Counted from the stretch's first letter, positions 6,315-14,027 are shown. The stretch: DNA of 16,381 nucleotides from Anaerolineae bacterium (GCA_020848855.1 JADLHH010000170.1:1-16381); one strand, 5' to 3'. Notes: generated by a model not told the origin, from the letters alone. Numbers and translations: made by a program.

Positions 6315-7247
6315 ATGGATGAGTTCATCGGCGGCTTCCGGCTGCGCCCGTATCAGGCTGCCGATCTGGCGCGGTTGTTGGCGTTCGTCGGCGAATGCTT
6401 CGCGGGCGATACCTGCCAGACAGTTCACCCCGGCGACGCGCTCCACTGCATGAGCAATGCCTGGCGCGGGCAAAACGTCGCGAACTACTTCACCCTGTGC
6501 GAAGATGACCAAACCGGCGCTCTGGCAGGGGTGGTCATGCTCTACCCGGCGCGTTATGCGAGTTATTTCCTGGTGGTGCATCCTGCCCGGCGCGGCGGCG
6601 ATCTGGAACGGGCGTTGATCGCGCACGGCGACGCCGCGATGCTTCGCGTGATGCAGGCGGCGAATCAGCCGGACGGGTACGGCAGCGACGCCGCCGAATG
6701 TGACACCGTGCGGCGCGATTTGCTGGCTCAGGCGGGCTACACCGCGCCCGACGAGCCGTACATGATCTTCAACACCCGCTCGCTGGGCGAGCCGATCCCC
6801 GCCTCGATTCTGCCGGGTGGTTTCACGATTCGCCCGGTCGAAGGCGAACACGAAGCCGAAGCGCTCGCAGTCGTCCACAGCGGGGCGTTTGGTTCGACCT
6901 GGACAGGCGAGGAATACCGCCGGGTGATGCGCACGCCGGGCTTTCACCGCGACCGCGAGCTGGTGGTGGTCGCGCCGGATGGCAGGCTGGCGGCGTTTGC
7001 GATCTACTGGGTCGATCCGGTATCCCGCAGCGGGCTGTTCGAGCCGGTCGGCTGTCACCGCGATTTTCAGCGGCTGGGGCTGACGAAGGCGCTGCTGTAC
7101 GAGGGGCTGCGGCACATGCAGTTGCACAACCTGACAACCGCCGTCGTCCTGAACCTTGCCGCCAACCCGGCAGCGGCGGCGCTGTACCACAGCGTTGGCT
7201 TTCGCCCTCAGTACGGCATCCTCCGTTACGAGAAGGCGATGCCTTAG
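6315..7247 (+). CDS. GNAT-family acetyltransferase with two GNAT-like halves
   Basis: A 310-aa protein whose two halves each begin with a GNAT-like strand (GFRLRPYQAADL at 7-18; GFTIRPVEGEHEAEA at 169-183). The C-terminal half carries the recognisable acetyl-CoA segment GCHRDFQRLGLTKALLYEGL (246-265) followed by LAANPAAAALYHSVGFRP (281-298). In the QxxGxG/A signature the last small residue is Thr, a mild departure. The N-terminal half has lost motif A and is probably structural. The start is set at ATG 6315; a GTG at 6303 in the same frame is possible, and neither has a strong ribosome site. It lies 40 bp after the kinase gene and converges on aapP. The substrate is unknown. Confidence 0.82.
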   Translation: MDEFIGGFRLRPYQAADLARLLAFVGECFAGDTCQTVHPGDALHCMSNAWRGQNVANYFTLCEDDQTGALAGVVMLYPARYASYFLVVHPARRGGDLERALIAHGDAAMLRVMQAANQPDGYGSDAAECDTVRRDLLAQAGYTAPDEPYMIFNTRSLGEPIPASILPGGFTIRPVEGEHEAEALAVVHSGAFGSTWTGEEYRRVMRTPGFHRDRELVVVAPDGRLAAFAIYWVDPVSRSGLFEPVGCHRDFQRLGLTKALLYEGLRHMQLHNLTTAVVLNLAANPAAAALYHSVGFRPQYGILRYEKAMP

Positions 7248-7288
7248 TGCTGCTCCAGCAAGTAATCCGATTAAAACGTGAACGTCTG

Positions 7289-7312
7289 GTAGGGGCGCAC
7301 GGCTGTGCGCCC
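7289..7312. repeat. GTAGGGGC palindrome family, copy 3
   Basis: GTAG is followed by GGGCGCAC (7293-7300), a 4-base GGCT loop, and GTGCGCCC (7305-7312). It lies between the converging ends of the GNAT gene and aapP, where it could serve as a bidirectional stop, although no T-run follows. Confidence 0.75.
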
Positions 7313-7348
7313 TCTTAAGAAATTTGCCGGATTCAGCACTTAGCCAGT

Positions 7349-8125
<777 letters not shown>

Positions 8126-8156
8126 AATGTCCTCGAACAATAGCGTTACCTTGCGT

Positions 8157-8184
8157 GTAGGGGCACGACATGTCGTGCCCCTAC
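8157..8184. repeat. GTAGGGGC palindrome family, copy 4 (complete)
   Basis: A perfect 28-bp palindrome without a loop: GTAGGGGCACGACA (8157-8170) followed by its exact reverse complement (8171-8184). It is the only copy in the window with both the GTAGGGGC and GCCCCTAC ends. It lies inside the operon, between the aapM stop and the aapP start, where the transcript would fold into a strong hairpin ahead of aapP. Confidence 0.85.
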
Positions 8185-8196
8185 GTCGTTATCTGT

Positions 8197-10629
8197 TTAA
8201 ACCCGCCGCGCCGCGCCGGAACCGCTGGCTTCGATGCGGCGGCTGACCCACGCCATCAGGTAGCTGAACACGAAATACAGGATCGAGATGAACAGGTAGA
8301 CTTCTTTCTGAAGCCCGATGAACTCCGCCTGCGCGACCACGCTCTGCGCCATGCCGGTCAGGTCGATCAAGCCGACCAGCGCCACCAGCGACGTATCCTT
8401 GAACAACGCGATTGCCTGCCCGACCAGCGCCGGGATGACGACGCGCAGCGCCTGCGGCAGCAAAATCAGTACCGTGACCTGATAGCCGCTCAAGCCGAGC
8501 GCCTTCGCCGCTTCCTCCTGCCCGTGCGGGATCGCCTGCAAGCCGCCGCGCACGTTCTCTGCCAGATACGCCGCGCTGAACAGCGTCAAGCCGACCATCG
8601 CCCGGAAGACGTTATCGACTTCCGCCAGCGACGGGTTGACCAGCGGCACGAGTAGCTGCGCCATGAACAGCACCGTGATCAGCGGCACGCCGCGCACCAG
8701 CTCGATGTAGAGGATGCAGGTCGCCTTGACGACCGGCAGGCTGCTGCGCCGACCGAGCGCCAGCAGCACGCCGAGCGGGAACGAGGCGAGGATGGCGACA
8801 ATCGTCAGCAGCATGGTGAGCAGGAAGCCGCCCCAGCGCCGCGTGTCGACCACCGGCAGCAGGTTGCTGCTCCCGGCGCTGCCCGTCGCCGTGACCAGCA
8901 GCGGCGGCACGACCAGCAGCAGCAGCCACAGCAGCGCCGCGCCGGTCATCACTCGCTGGCGTCCGTTACCGACCCACCGCCCGCGCTGGGAGCGTCCCAT
9001 CTGCGCCGCATACAACCCGGCGAACAGCCAGACGGCGGCGCTCAGCAGCGAGACCACTAGCGCCCCGCCCATCGCCTGCCCTCGCAGCAGCCCGCTCACC
9101 TCGTCGATCATGCCTTCGGCGCGCACCGATTGCAGGATGCCGAGCAGCGTCACCAGCCGGAACAATGCCCGCCCGCGCGGCTGGTCGTCGTTCATGCCCG
9201 TGAAGTACATCCAGCCGATCCACACCAGGCGCGAGAGCAGCGCCGCCACGCCGACTGCATCCAGGCTGGGGATGCCGTAGCACAGCACGAACAGGATCAG
9301 CAGCCACAGCAGCCACATCCAGTTCGTCGCCCCGCGCACGCGCTGGCGGCGGTCGCCGCGTTCGTTCCAGACCGGCGGCAGGGCGCGCGCCAGCCCGACA
9401 GCCGCCGCGTAGCCCAGCGCGCCCATCAGCGCAAGCTGAAGAACCGGCAGGCTCAGGTCGCGGAAGAACGGCGCGATGAACGTCAGCAGGTAATCGCCAA
9501 ACGAGCGCACGCCCTGATACTGGTTGTCGGTGATGATCAGTTCGGGGACGTTCTGCCCGTCGATTCGGGGTCGGAGGGCTTCGGTCGTGAAGCCGTCGCT
9601 CATGCGGACATACTGGATAACCGACGCGCTGCCGCCGCCGGGCTGCGAGCGCGTGAACGACTGTTCGTTGAGCGGGTAAATGCCGGTCGCCGCCAGCAGC
9701 GCCGTGCTGTCGCTCGTCTTTTCGAGGATATACCACCCGTCGGCGGGCAGCGTCAGCGTCAGCGGCTCGGAGTCGACCGTCAGGGTGGCGCTGGTCAGCG
9801 CTTCGAGCGTCGCGCCGTCGCGGATCGTCACCTCGACCGGCGCTTCGTTAAGCTGGTAGGTCTCGGTCACTGCATCCGGGATTTGCAGACTGCTCAATTG
9901 GTTGCTCAGGTCGGCTTTCTGCGTGTCGGTCAGCAAGCCGTGTGCCAGCCGGTTTTCAAGCTCGCTCCGCGTCCGGATCGCGTTGAGGCGGTTGGTCGCG
10001 GCGTTGATCAGCGCCGTGCTGGCGCGGTCGGTGAAACCGGCGGTCGCTGCCAGCACGGTGTCGGCATCGCTGGTATTGTCCACGCGCACGGTGATTGTCT
10101 CTCCGGCGCGGGCGATGAAACCCACCTGATTCTGCGGCGTCTCGGTGACGGTTCCCGAAACGATCGGCGTATCCCCGACGGCGACGTAGGTCGTCACCGG
10201 CGGGACAGTCGCATGGATCAACGGCGGCGCGGCGAACAGCAGCGCCAGCAGCACGACGAGGGCGATCAGCAGCCCCCGGCTCGCTCGCGTGTAAGCAAAT
10301 ACGGTGAAGCCGATGACGAACGCGCCCAGCCGCGCCGCCCATTCCGGTCGCCACAGCGCGTCGTTCGGGAACGTGCCCAGCATGAACAGCCGGAAGTTGG
10401 CGGTGATCACGAACCAGTTCGCCGCGCCGACCGCCCATTGGATCACGGCGCTGACCGTCCCCACCAGCACGATTGCGCTGAAGATCGTCAGGATCGTGTC
10501 GAACGTCGTGTTGAACAGGTTGGTGCGAATCCACGCCAGCGGACCGACCGACAGCACGGGCGGCGGCTTGATCGGCGGCTCGTCGTAATTGACGATGGCG
10601 TGTTCGCGCGGGTCGAGTGTGGTCGCCAT
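8197..10629 (-). CDS. aapM: Polar amino-acid ABC transporter permease, enlarged AapM-type
   Basis: An 810-aa membrane subunit, about twice the usual AapM length (about 380-400). TM helices lie near 45-66, 101-115 and 119-137. The loop YTRASRG between the last two is positively charged, so residues about 138-375 should be outside. This stretch is polar, beta-rich with one helical part (about 203-250), and has no counterpart that I know in AapM. Then come about five more hydrophobic segments (about 377-583), and finally the conserved permease core (about 600-800). The core contains YIELVRGVPLITVLF (641-655), typical of HisM/GlnP proteins, and the EAA loop EEAAKALGLSGYQ (705-717) that contacts AapP. 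The ATG at 10629 lies 6 bp past the aapQ stop, and its GAGGTAGG ribosome site overlaps that stop. Confidence 0.9.
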   Translation of the reverse strand: MATTLDPREHAIVNYDEPPIKPPPVLSVGPLAWIRTNLFNTTFDTILTIFSAIVLVGTVSAVIQWAVGAANWFVITANFRLFMLGTFPNDALWRPEWAARLGAFVIGFTVFAYTRASRGLLIALVVLLALLFAAPPLIHATVPPVTTYVAVGDTPIVSGTVTETPQNQVGFIARAGETITVRVDNTSDADTVLAATAGFTDRASTALINAATNRLNAIRTRSELENRLAHGLLTDTQKADLSNQLSSLQIPDAVTETYQLNEAPVEVTIRDGATLEALTSATLTVDSEPLTLTLPADGWYILEKTSDSTALLAATGIYPLNEQSFTRSQPGGGSASVIQYVRMSDGFTTEALRPRIDGQNVPELIITDNQYQGVRSFGDYLLTFIAPFFRDLSLPVLQLALMGALGYAAAVGLARALPPVWNERGDRRQRVRGATNWMWLLWLLILFVLCYGIPSLDAVGVAALLSRLVWIGWMYFTGMNDDQPRGRALFRLVTLLGILQSVRAEGMIDEVSGLLRGQAMGGALVVSLLSAAVWLFAGLYAAQMGRSQRGRWVGNGRQRVMTGAALLWLLLLVVPPLLVTATGSAGSSNLLPVVDTRRWGGFLLTMLLTIVAILASFPLGVLLALGRRSSLPVVKATCILYIELVRGVPLITVLFMAQLLVPLVNPSLAEVDNVFRAMVGLTLFSAAYLAENVRGGLQAIPHGQEEAAKALGLSGYQVTVLILLPQALRVVIPALVGQAIALFKDTSLVALVGLIDLTGMAQSVVAQAEFIGLQKEVYLFISILYFVFSYLMAWVSRRIEASGSGAARRV

Positions 10630-10635
10630 AGCCGC

Positions 10636-12330
10636 CTACCTCGTCACCAACTGGAAGCGCCCGTTGATCCAGTTCATCGCCGCGGCGATCACCAGGCTCA
10701 GGATCAGATACGACACCATGATGATGATGATGCCGGTCACCGACTGCCCGGACTGGTTGATCACCGTGTACAGGACCGCGAAGGTGTCGGAATACGAAAT
10801 GGCGAGCGCGAGGCTGGAGTTCTTCGCCAGGTTGAGATACTGGTTGCCCAGCGGCGGGATGATCACGCGCAGCGCCTGCGGCAGCACGACCATTGATAGC
10901 ACCTGCGAGCCGCTCAAGCCGAGCGCTCGCGCCGCTTCGATCTGCCCATGCGGCACGGCGAGGATGCCCGCCCGCACGATTTCGGCGATGAACGCCGCCG
11001 TGTAGATCGCCAGCGCCGCCAGCAGGGCGATGTAGCGTGGGTCGAGCGTGATGCCGCTGCTGAAGCGCAGCCCGGCGCGTTCCGGCAGCGCGATCGTGAG
11101 CGGCACGCTGCTGTACTGGAGTTCGTCGTCGGCGGTCAGCGCACCGCTGGCGCGCGCCTGTTCGAGCGGCATGAATGTCACCGTGCCGTCTTGATTGACC
11201 GGGACGGCGGCGGGCAGCGGCTCGGCGCTGACCACGAACCAGCCGATCACGGCGAACAGCACGATGCTGACCAGCCCGTAGCGCGCGCGTGGGTGTGGGT
11301 CGCCGGTCTGTTCGGTCAGCCGACCGAGGTATGCCCACATCAGCCCCGCGACGGTGATGCCGAGCACCACGAACAGAAACCACTCGGCGAAGCGCGCCGT
11401 CGTGTGGACTTCGGGATAGACCAGCCCGCGATTGCTCAGGACGATGATCGGCTTCAGTTCGGCAAAGACGGCGGCATCTGGCGCGCCGCCCAGCAGAAAC
11501 AGCAGCCCACCGATGAATTGACCGATTGCCAGCCCCCACGCGGTTCGGCGCAGGTCGGCGCTGCCGACGAAGCGCAGCCCGACGATCAGTCCGAGGCTGA
11601 CGATCAGGTACAGCCACGCGCCGGTCGTGCTGGCTCCGGCATTGAACAGGTTACGTTCCGGGTAGGGTGTATTGTAGAAAAACAGGAAGCCAATCTCGAC
11701 GGCGGTGATCAGCCCGACCAGCGCCGGCATGAGCAGAGCGCGGCGTTCGCCTCGCATCCGCAGCACGAAGAACGCGGCGATGATATAGATCGCGTAGCGC
11801 AGCGGCAGCGCCACCAGCCCCGGCTGCGGACGCTGGATACTCTGCTGGATAGTTGGCAGCGCCAGCACGATCACGAAATACCAGGTGAATATCTGCACCA
11901 GCAGCGGCGTATTGCGCAGTATCTCGATGATGAACCGGCTGATGTTGCGAATCAGCCAGTTGCCGCTGAGCAGGAATATGCCGCCAAAGATGCCGAGGAT
12001 GGTTGCGCCCGCCAGCCCGGCGACGACGACCGTCAGCGTGTTGCGCACGCCCACCAGGAATGCTTCCCAGTAGCTGTCGTCGGGGGTGTAATCCCCCGCC
12101 CCGCCGATGGCGAATCCCGCCCGGTTTTGCAGGAATGCGAAGTTTGGCGACAGGTTGCTGCTCGCCAGCGCCGAAACGATCTGATTGATGGTGCCGGAAA
12201 CGGCGATGAAGACCAGTACCAGAAAGATGAGTTGACCGAAAATTTGCAGGAAGCGGATGTCGCTGACCAGAGCGAATAGGTTTTGGAGCACACTTCGATT
12301 ATTCGGCTGCCGGGTGGCGGGCGAATTCAT
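10636..12330 (-). CDS. aapQ: Polar amino-acid ABC transporter permease, AapQ-type
   Basis: A 564-aa inner-membrane subunit, longer than typical AapQ (about 400). The N-terminal half has TM1 (about 32-50), then a permease segment: VRNTLTVVVAGLAGATILGI (95-114) and IEILRNTPLLVQIFTWYF (135-152). A central region (about 155-370) adds about six hydrophobic segments and includes SNRGLVYPEV (299-308), the NRG-x-P motif seen in AapQ proteins. A periplasmic-looking polar stretch (370-430) follows. The C-terminal core has IAEIVRAGILAVP (448-460) and the EAA loop EAARALGLSGSQVLSMVVLP (465-484). The start ATG is preceded by GAGGGGG, 5 bases away. This ribosome site lies in a potential stem (12337-12359). 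It pairs with AapM to form the channel. Confidence 0.92.
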   Translation of the reverse strand: MNSPATRQPNNRSVLQNLFALVSDIRFLQIFGQLIFLVLVFIAVSGTINQIVSALASSNLSPNFAFLQNRAGFAIGGAGDYTPDDSYWEAFLVGVRNTLTVVVAGLAGATILGIFGGIFLLSGNWLIRNISRFIIEILRNTPLLVQIFTWYFVIVLALPTIQQSIQRPQPGLVALPLRYAIYIIAAFFVLRMRGERRALLMPALVGLITAVEIGFLFFYNTPYPERNLFNAGASTTGAWLYLIVSLGLIVGLRFVGSADLRRTAWGLAIGQFIGGLLFLLGGAPDAAVFAELKPIIVLSNRGLVYPEVHTTARFAEWFLFVVLGITVAGLMWAYLGRLTEQTGDPHPRARYGLVSIVLFAVIGWFVVSAEPLPAAVPVNQDGTVTFMPLEQARASGALTADDELQYSSVPLTIALPERAGLRFSSGITLDPRYIALLAALAIYTAAFIAEIVRAGILAVPHGQIEAARALGLSGSQVLSMVVLPQALRVIIPPLGNQYLNLAKNSSLALAISYSDTFAVLYTVINQSGQSVTGIIIIMVSYLILSLVIAAAMNWINGRFQLVTR

Positions 12331-12336
12331 CCAAAC

Positions 12337-12359
12337 CCCCTCGAAAATTCAGCGAGGGG
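12337..12359 (-). promoter_or_regulatory. Potential hairpin sequestering the aapQ ribosome site
   Basis: In the minus-strand transcript CCCCTCG (12359-12353) can pair with CGAGGGG (12343-12337), leaving a 9-base loop. The second arm is the aapQ Shine-Dalgarno. Four bases of the first arm are also used by the 13-bp hairpin 12356-12387, so the two structures compete. The longer stem should win and leave the ribosome site open. Functional use as a switch is inference. Confidence 0.35.
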
Positions 12360-12387
12360 CGATGCGCATCGGCGTGCGCATCGCCCC
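12356..12387 (-). promoter_or_regulatory. 13-bp hairpin between aapJ and aapQ
   Basis: GGGGCGATGCGCA (12356-12368) and TGCGCATCGCCCC (12375-12387) form a perfect 13-bp stem with a 6-base loop. No U-run follows in the transcript direction. It lies 36 bases after the aapJ stop. Such a hairpin after a binding-protein gene commonly protects the 5' mRNA from 3' exonucleases or partly stops transcription, so that the binding protein is made in excess over the permeases. That role is inferred from position. Confidence 0.7.
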
Positions 12388-12422
12388 GGATTGGTTACGC
12401 CGGATGTTCGGCTAACGACGCA

Positions 12423-13496
12423 TTAACGGAACGGCGGCGCGTACAGCAGTCCGCCGTCAGTCCACAGGCTGTTGACGCCGCGCGGCAGGTCGAAGATCGT
12501 GTCCGGACCCAGGTTGCGGGCGTAGATTTCGCCGTAGTTCCCCACCTGCCGGACGATCGCTTCGGTGAAGTGGTTCTCGATGCCGAAGTACGAGCCGTTC
12601 TGGTTGCCGCCATAGCCCAGGAAGCGGGCGACGTTCGCGCCGACGCGCGCGTTATAATCCTCGTCGCTTTCGCCTTCAGCCTGGATGAATTCGTCGATGT
12701 TCGTGCTGTCGATGCCGAATTCTTCCGCCTGAATGGTGGCGAACACCGTCCAGCGGACGATGTCGGCGAACTGCGGGTCGCTCTGCGGGGTCAGCGGACC
12801 GAGCGGTTCCTTGCTGAGCACCACGTCGAGAATCTTCATCGCGCCGGGGTCGGCAGCCGAGGCTTTCTGCGAAACCAGACCGCTCATGTCGGTTGTCACG
12901 GCGTCGCAGCCACCCTGGTTGAAGGTCGCCATCACGGCGTTGAAGTCCTGGTAGGTCTGAAGCTGGAAGTCGAGACCCCGATTATTCATGGCATCGGTGA
13001 TATTGAGTTCGGTTGTCGTCCCCGAATTGGTGCAGATGATGCCGCCCGCCAGGTCTTCGAGCGCCTCGACGCCGCTGTCGGTCATCACCATGACGCCCTG
13101 ACCATCGTAGAACGTGGTCGGCGCGAAGGTGACGCCCCACTGGGTATCGCGGCTGCTGGTGAAAGTCGTATTGCGCGAGAGCATGTCGACTTCGCCGGAC
13201 TGCAGCACCGTCTGGCGGTCAGCAGCCACCACCGGGCGGAAATTGACCTTGCTGGCATCACCCAGAATCGCAGCGGCGACGGCGCGGCAGAAGTCGGCGT
13301 CGAAGCCTTCAATTTCGCCGGCGGCATTGGGGAATCCAAAACCGGGCAGGGCGTTGTTGACGCCGCAGATCAATTCGCCGCGATCCATGACCGCCTGCGT
13401 GATCGGACCCACCTGAACGGTCGCGTCCTGCGCCATCACGGCAGTCCCGGACAGCGCGAGCACGAGAATCATAAAGAACAGACTACGTCTCACCAT
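12423..13496 (-). CDS. aapJ: Polar amino-acid ABC transporter, substrate-binding protein
   Basis: A 357-aa extracytoplasmic solute-binding protein of the AapJ family (general L-amino-acid binding). A signal peptide, MVRRSLFFMILVLALSGTAVMA, ends near residue 22. There is no lipobox cysteine. The mature protein shows family blocks: RGELICGVNNALPGFGF (39-55), EGFDADFCRAVAAAILGD (63-80), LQSGEVDMLSRNTTFT (98-113), YDGQGVMV (130-137) and ICTNSGTTTE (154-163), with Cys44 and Cys155 at positions usual for AapJ. The frame is open up to a TTG at 13529, but AAGGAG seven bases before the ATG at 13496-13494 fixes the start and gives a proper signal peptide. It is the first gene of the operon, behind a strong promoter and followed by the 12356-12387 hairpin. 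Confidence 0.94.
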   Translation of the reverse strand: MVRRSLFFMILVLALSGTAVMAQDATVQVGPITQAVMDRGELICGVNNALPGFGFPNAAGEIEGFDADFCRAVAAAILGDASKVNFRPVVAADRQTVLQSGEVDMLSRNTTFTSSRDTQWGVTFAPTTFYDGQGVMVMTDSGVEALEDLAGGIICTNSGTTTELNITDAMNNRGLDFQLQTYQDFNAVMATFNQGGCDAVTTDMSGLVSQKASAADPGAMKILDVVLSKEPLGPLTPQSDPQFADIVRWTVFATIQAEEFGIDSTNIDEFIQAEGESDEDYNARVGANVARFLGYGGNQNGSYFGIENHFTEAIVRQVGNYGEIYARNLGPDTIFDLPRGVNSLWTDGGLLYAPPFR

Positions 13497-13503
13497 TGCC
13501 TTG

Positions 13504-13509
13504 CTCCTT
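13504..13509 (-). promoter_or_regulatory. aapJ ribosome binding site (decides the start)
   Basis: AAGGAG (13509-13504) with a 7-base spacer to the ATG at 13496. It rules out the upstream TTG at 13529. Confidence 0.8.
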
Positions 13510-13545
13510 CTGGTAGCGACTTTCGACAAAAACGACTTTTGTGGA

Positions 13546-13569
13546 CTGGGCTGGTACTAGCCAGCCCAG
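13546..13569. promoter_or_regulatory. Inverted repeat in the aapJ 5' leader
   Basis: CTGGGCTGG (13546-13554) and CCAGCCCAG (13561-13569) form a perfect 9-bp stem with a 6-base loop. It lies about 10 bases after the expected transcription start, in the ~84-nt leader. It could be a repressor operator or a leader RNA hairpin. A T-rich stretch (TTTTT, about 15 bases on) makes attenuation conceivable but not convincing. Confidence 0.45.
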
Positions 13570-13585
13570 ATGAAGTTAGTCGGGC

Positions 13586-13614
13586 AGTGTAACGTGCGAC
13601 AACTTGCTTGTCAA
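13586..13614 (-). promoter_or_regulatory. Promoter of the aapJQMP operon
   Basis: The minus strand carries a perfect TTGACA (13614-13609), a 17-base spacer, and TACACT (13591-13586, a 4/6 match to the -10). This is the best sigma-70-type promoter in the window. It lies between the end of the SelW-like gene and aapJ, so the transporter can be expressed independently of the selenoprotein gene. Confidence 0.65.
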
Positions 13615-13644
13615 ACGCTATGCCCTACGAAAAGTGGCGTTTGA
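13611..13644. promoter_or_regulatory. Inverted repeat overlapping the aapJ -35 box
   Basis: TCAAACGC (13611-13618) and GCGTTTGA (13637-13644) are perfect 8-bp inverted arms separated by 18 bases. The inner arm includes the TTGA of the -35 box, a good place for a repressor or activator. Alternatively it is the transcript-end hairpin of the SelW-like gene, although its loop is long and no U-run follows. Confidence 0.35.
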
Positions 13645-13654
13645 TTGTTGTGCA

Positions 13655-13933
13655 TTATTTGAGAGGCGAGCGCAGTTGATCGAGTTTGGCAATGATAGCG
13701 GCACGGACTTCGCCCGGCTCGGCGTGACGCCCCAGTGCTTTCTTGGAGAACACCAGCTCGCCGTTGACCTCGACTTCGAACAAACCGCCCTTGCTGGGAA
13801 TCAGCGTCCACGAGCGGACGTAGAACTCCAGCTCACGTTCACCTAAGATGTCTGCCGTCAAACTGACAGCGCGGTCGGTGTAGTGTCAGGCGGCGCAGTA
13901 GGTTAGCTTCACATCCAGCAGAGGCTGCTGCAT
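13655..13933 (-). CDS. SelW-like (Rdx family) selenoprotein, in-frame UGA read as Sec
   Basis: A 92-aa thioredoxin-like redox protein if the UGA at 13888-13886 is decoded as selenocysteine. The N-terminus reads MQQPLLDVKLTYCAAUHYTD, placing Cys13-Ala-Ala-U16 after the first beta strand, the position of the CxxU/CxxC motif in SelW/SelT/SelH proteins. The rest follows the family: DRAVSLTADILG helix, then GGLFEVEVNGELVFSKKALGRH and GEVRAAIIAKLDQL. The ATG (13933-13931) has AAGGAG seven bases upstream, so translation is set to start 15 codons before the UGA. A hairpin follows at 22 nt. Starting at the TTG at 13861 instead would give 68 aa without the redox site. Alternatives are a nonsense mutation or UGA read as Trp; neither explains the exact motif position. 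Sec machinery is not in the window. Confidence 0.85.
13854..13870 (-). promoter_or_regulatory. Bacterial SECIS-like hairpin after the UGA
   Basis: In the minus-strand mRNA GCUGUCA (13870-13864), loop GUU (13863-13861) and UGACGGC (13860-13854) form a 7-bp stem with one G-U pair. The loop begins 22 nt after the UGA, and its first base is G. Both agree with the known bacterial SECIS pattern: a loop at roughly 16-37 nt with a G in the first two loop positions. The hairpin lies wholly within the coding sequence, as bacterial SECIS elements do. Confidence 0.7.
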
Positions 13934-13940
13934 TTCACCA

Positions 13941-13946
13941 CTCCTT
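13941..13946 (-). promoter_or_regulatory. Ribosome binding site of the SelW-like gene (decides the start)
   Basis: AAGGAG (13946-13941), 7 bases before the ATG at 13933. It shows that ribosomes are directed to a start upstream of the in-frame UGA, which argues for UGA read-through. Confidence 0.85.
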
Positions 13947-13960
13947 ATGGCTCAGGATCA

Positions 13961-14004
13961 AGTATAAGCGAGGTAAAATATAACAGATCACCCAGACAGG
14001 GCAA
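13961..14004 (-). promoter_or_regulatory. Candidate promoter region of the SelW-like gene
   Basis: The minus strand offers TTGCCC (14004-13999), a 16-base spacer and TATATT (13982-13977). Alternatively TATACT (13966-13961) could serve as a -10 without a good -35. The 94-bp gap 13934-14027 is shared with the divergent FHA gene, whose own promoter must also lie here (TAAAAT at 13974-13979 on the plus strand is a possible -10). Confidence 0.35.
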
Positions 14005-14027
14005 ACAATGCCGGGGGACCCGCACGG

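Noticed and set aside
9130..10896. 588-aa plus-strand open frame opposite aapM
   Set aside because: Composition is Arg/Gln/His/Asp-rich without domains, typical of the antisense of a GC-rich gene; the minus strand encodes clear permease motifs.
10948..12279. 443-aa plus-strand open frame opposite aapQ
   Set aside because: Same antisense-shadow composition, no start signal, no recognisable motif.
13655..13861. 68-aa protein starting at TTG 13861
   Set aside because: It has no ribosome site at a proper distance, lacks the family's redox motif, and starts inside the SECIS-like hairpin loop. The ATG at 13933 with AAGGAG explains the gene better.
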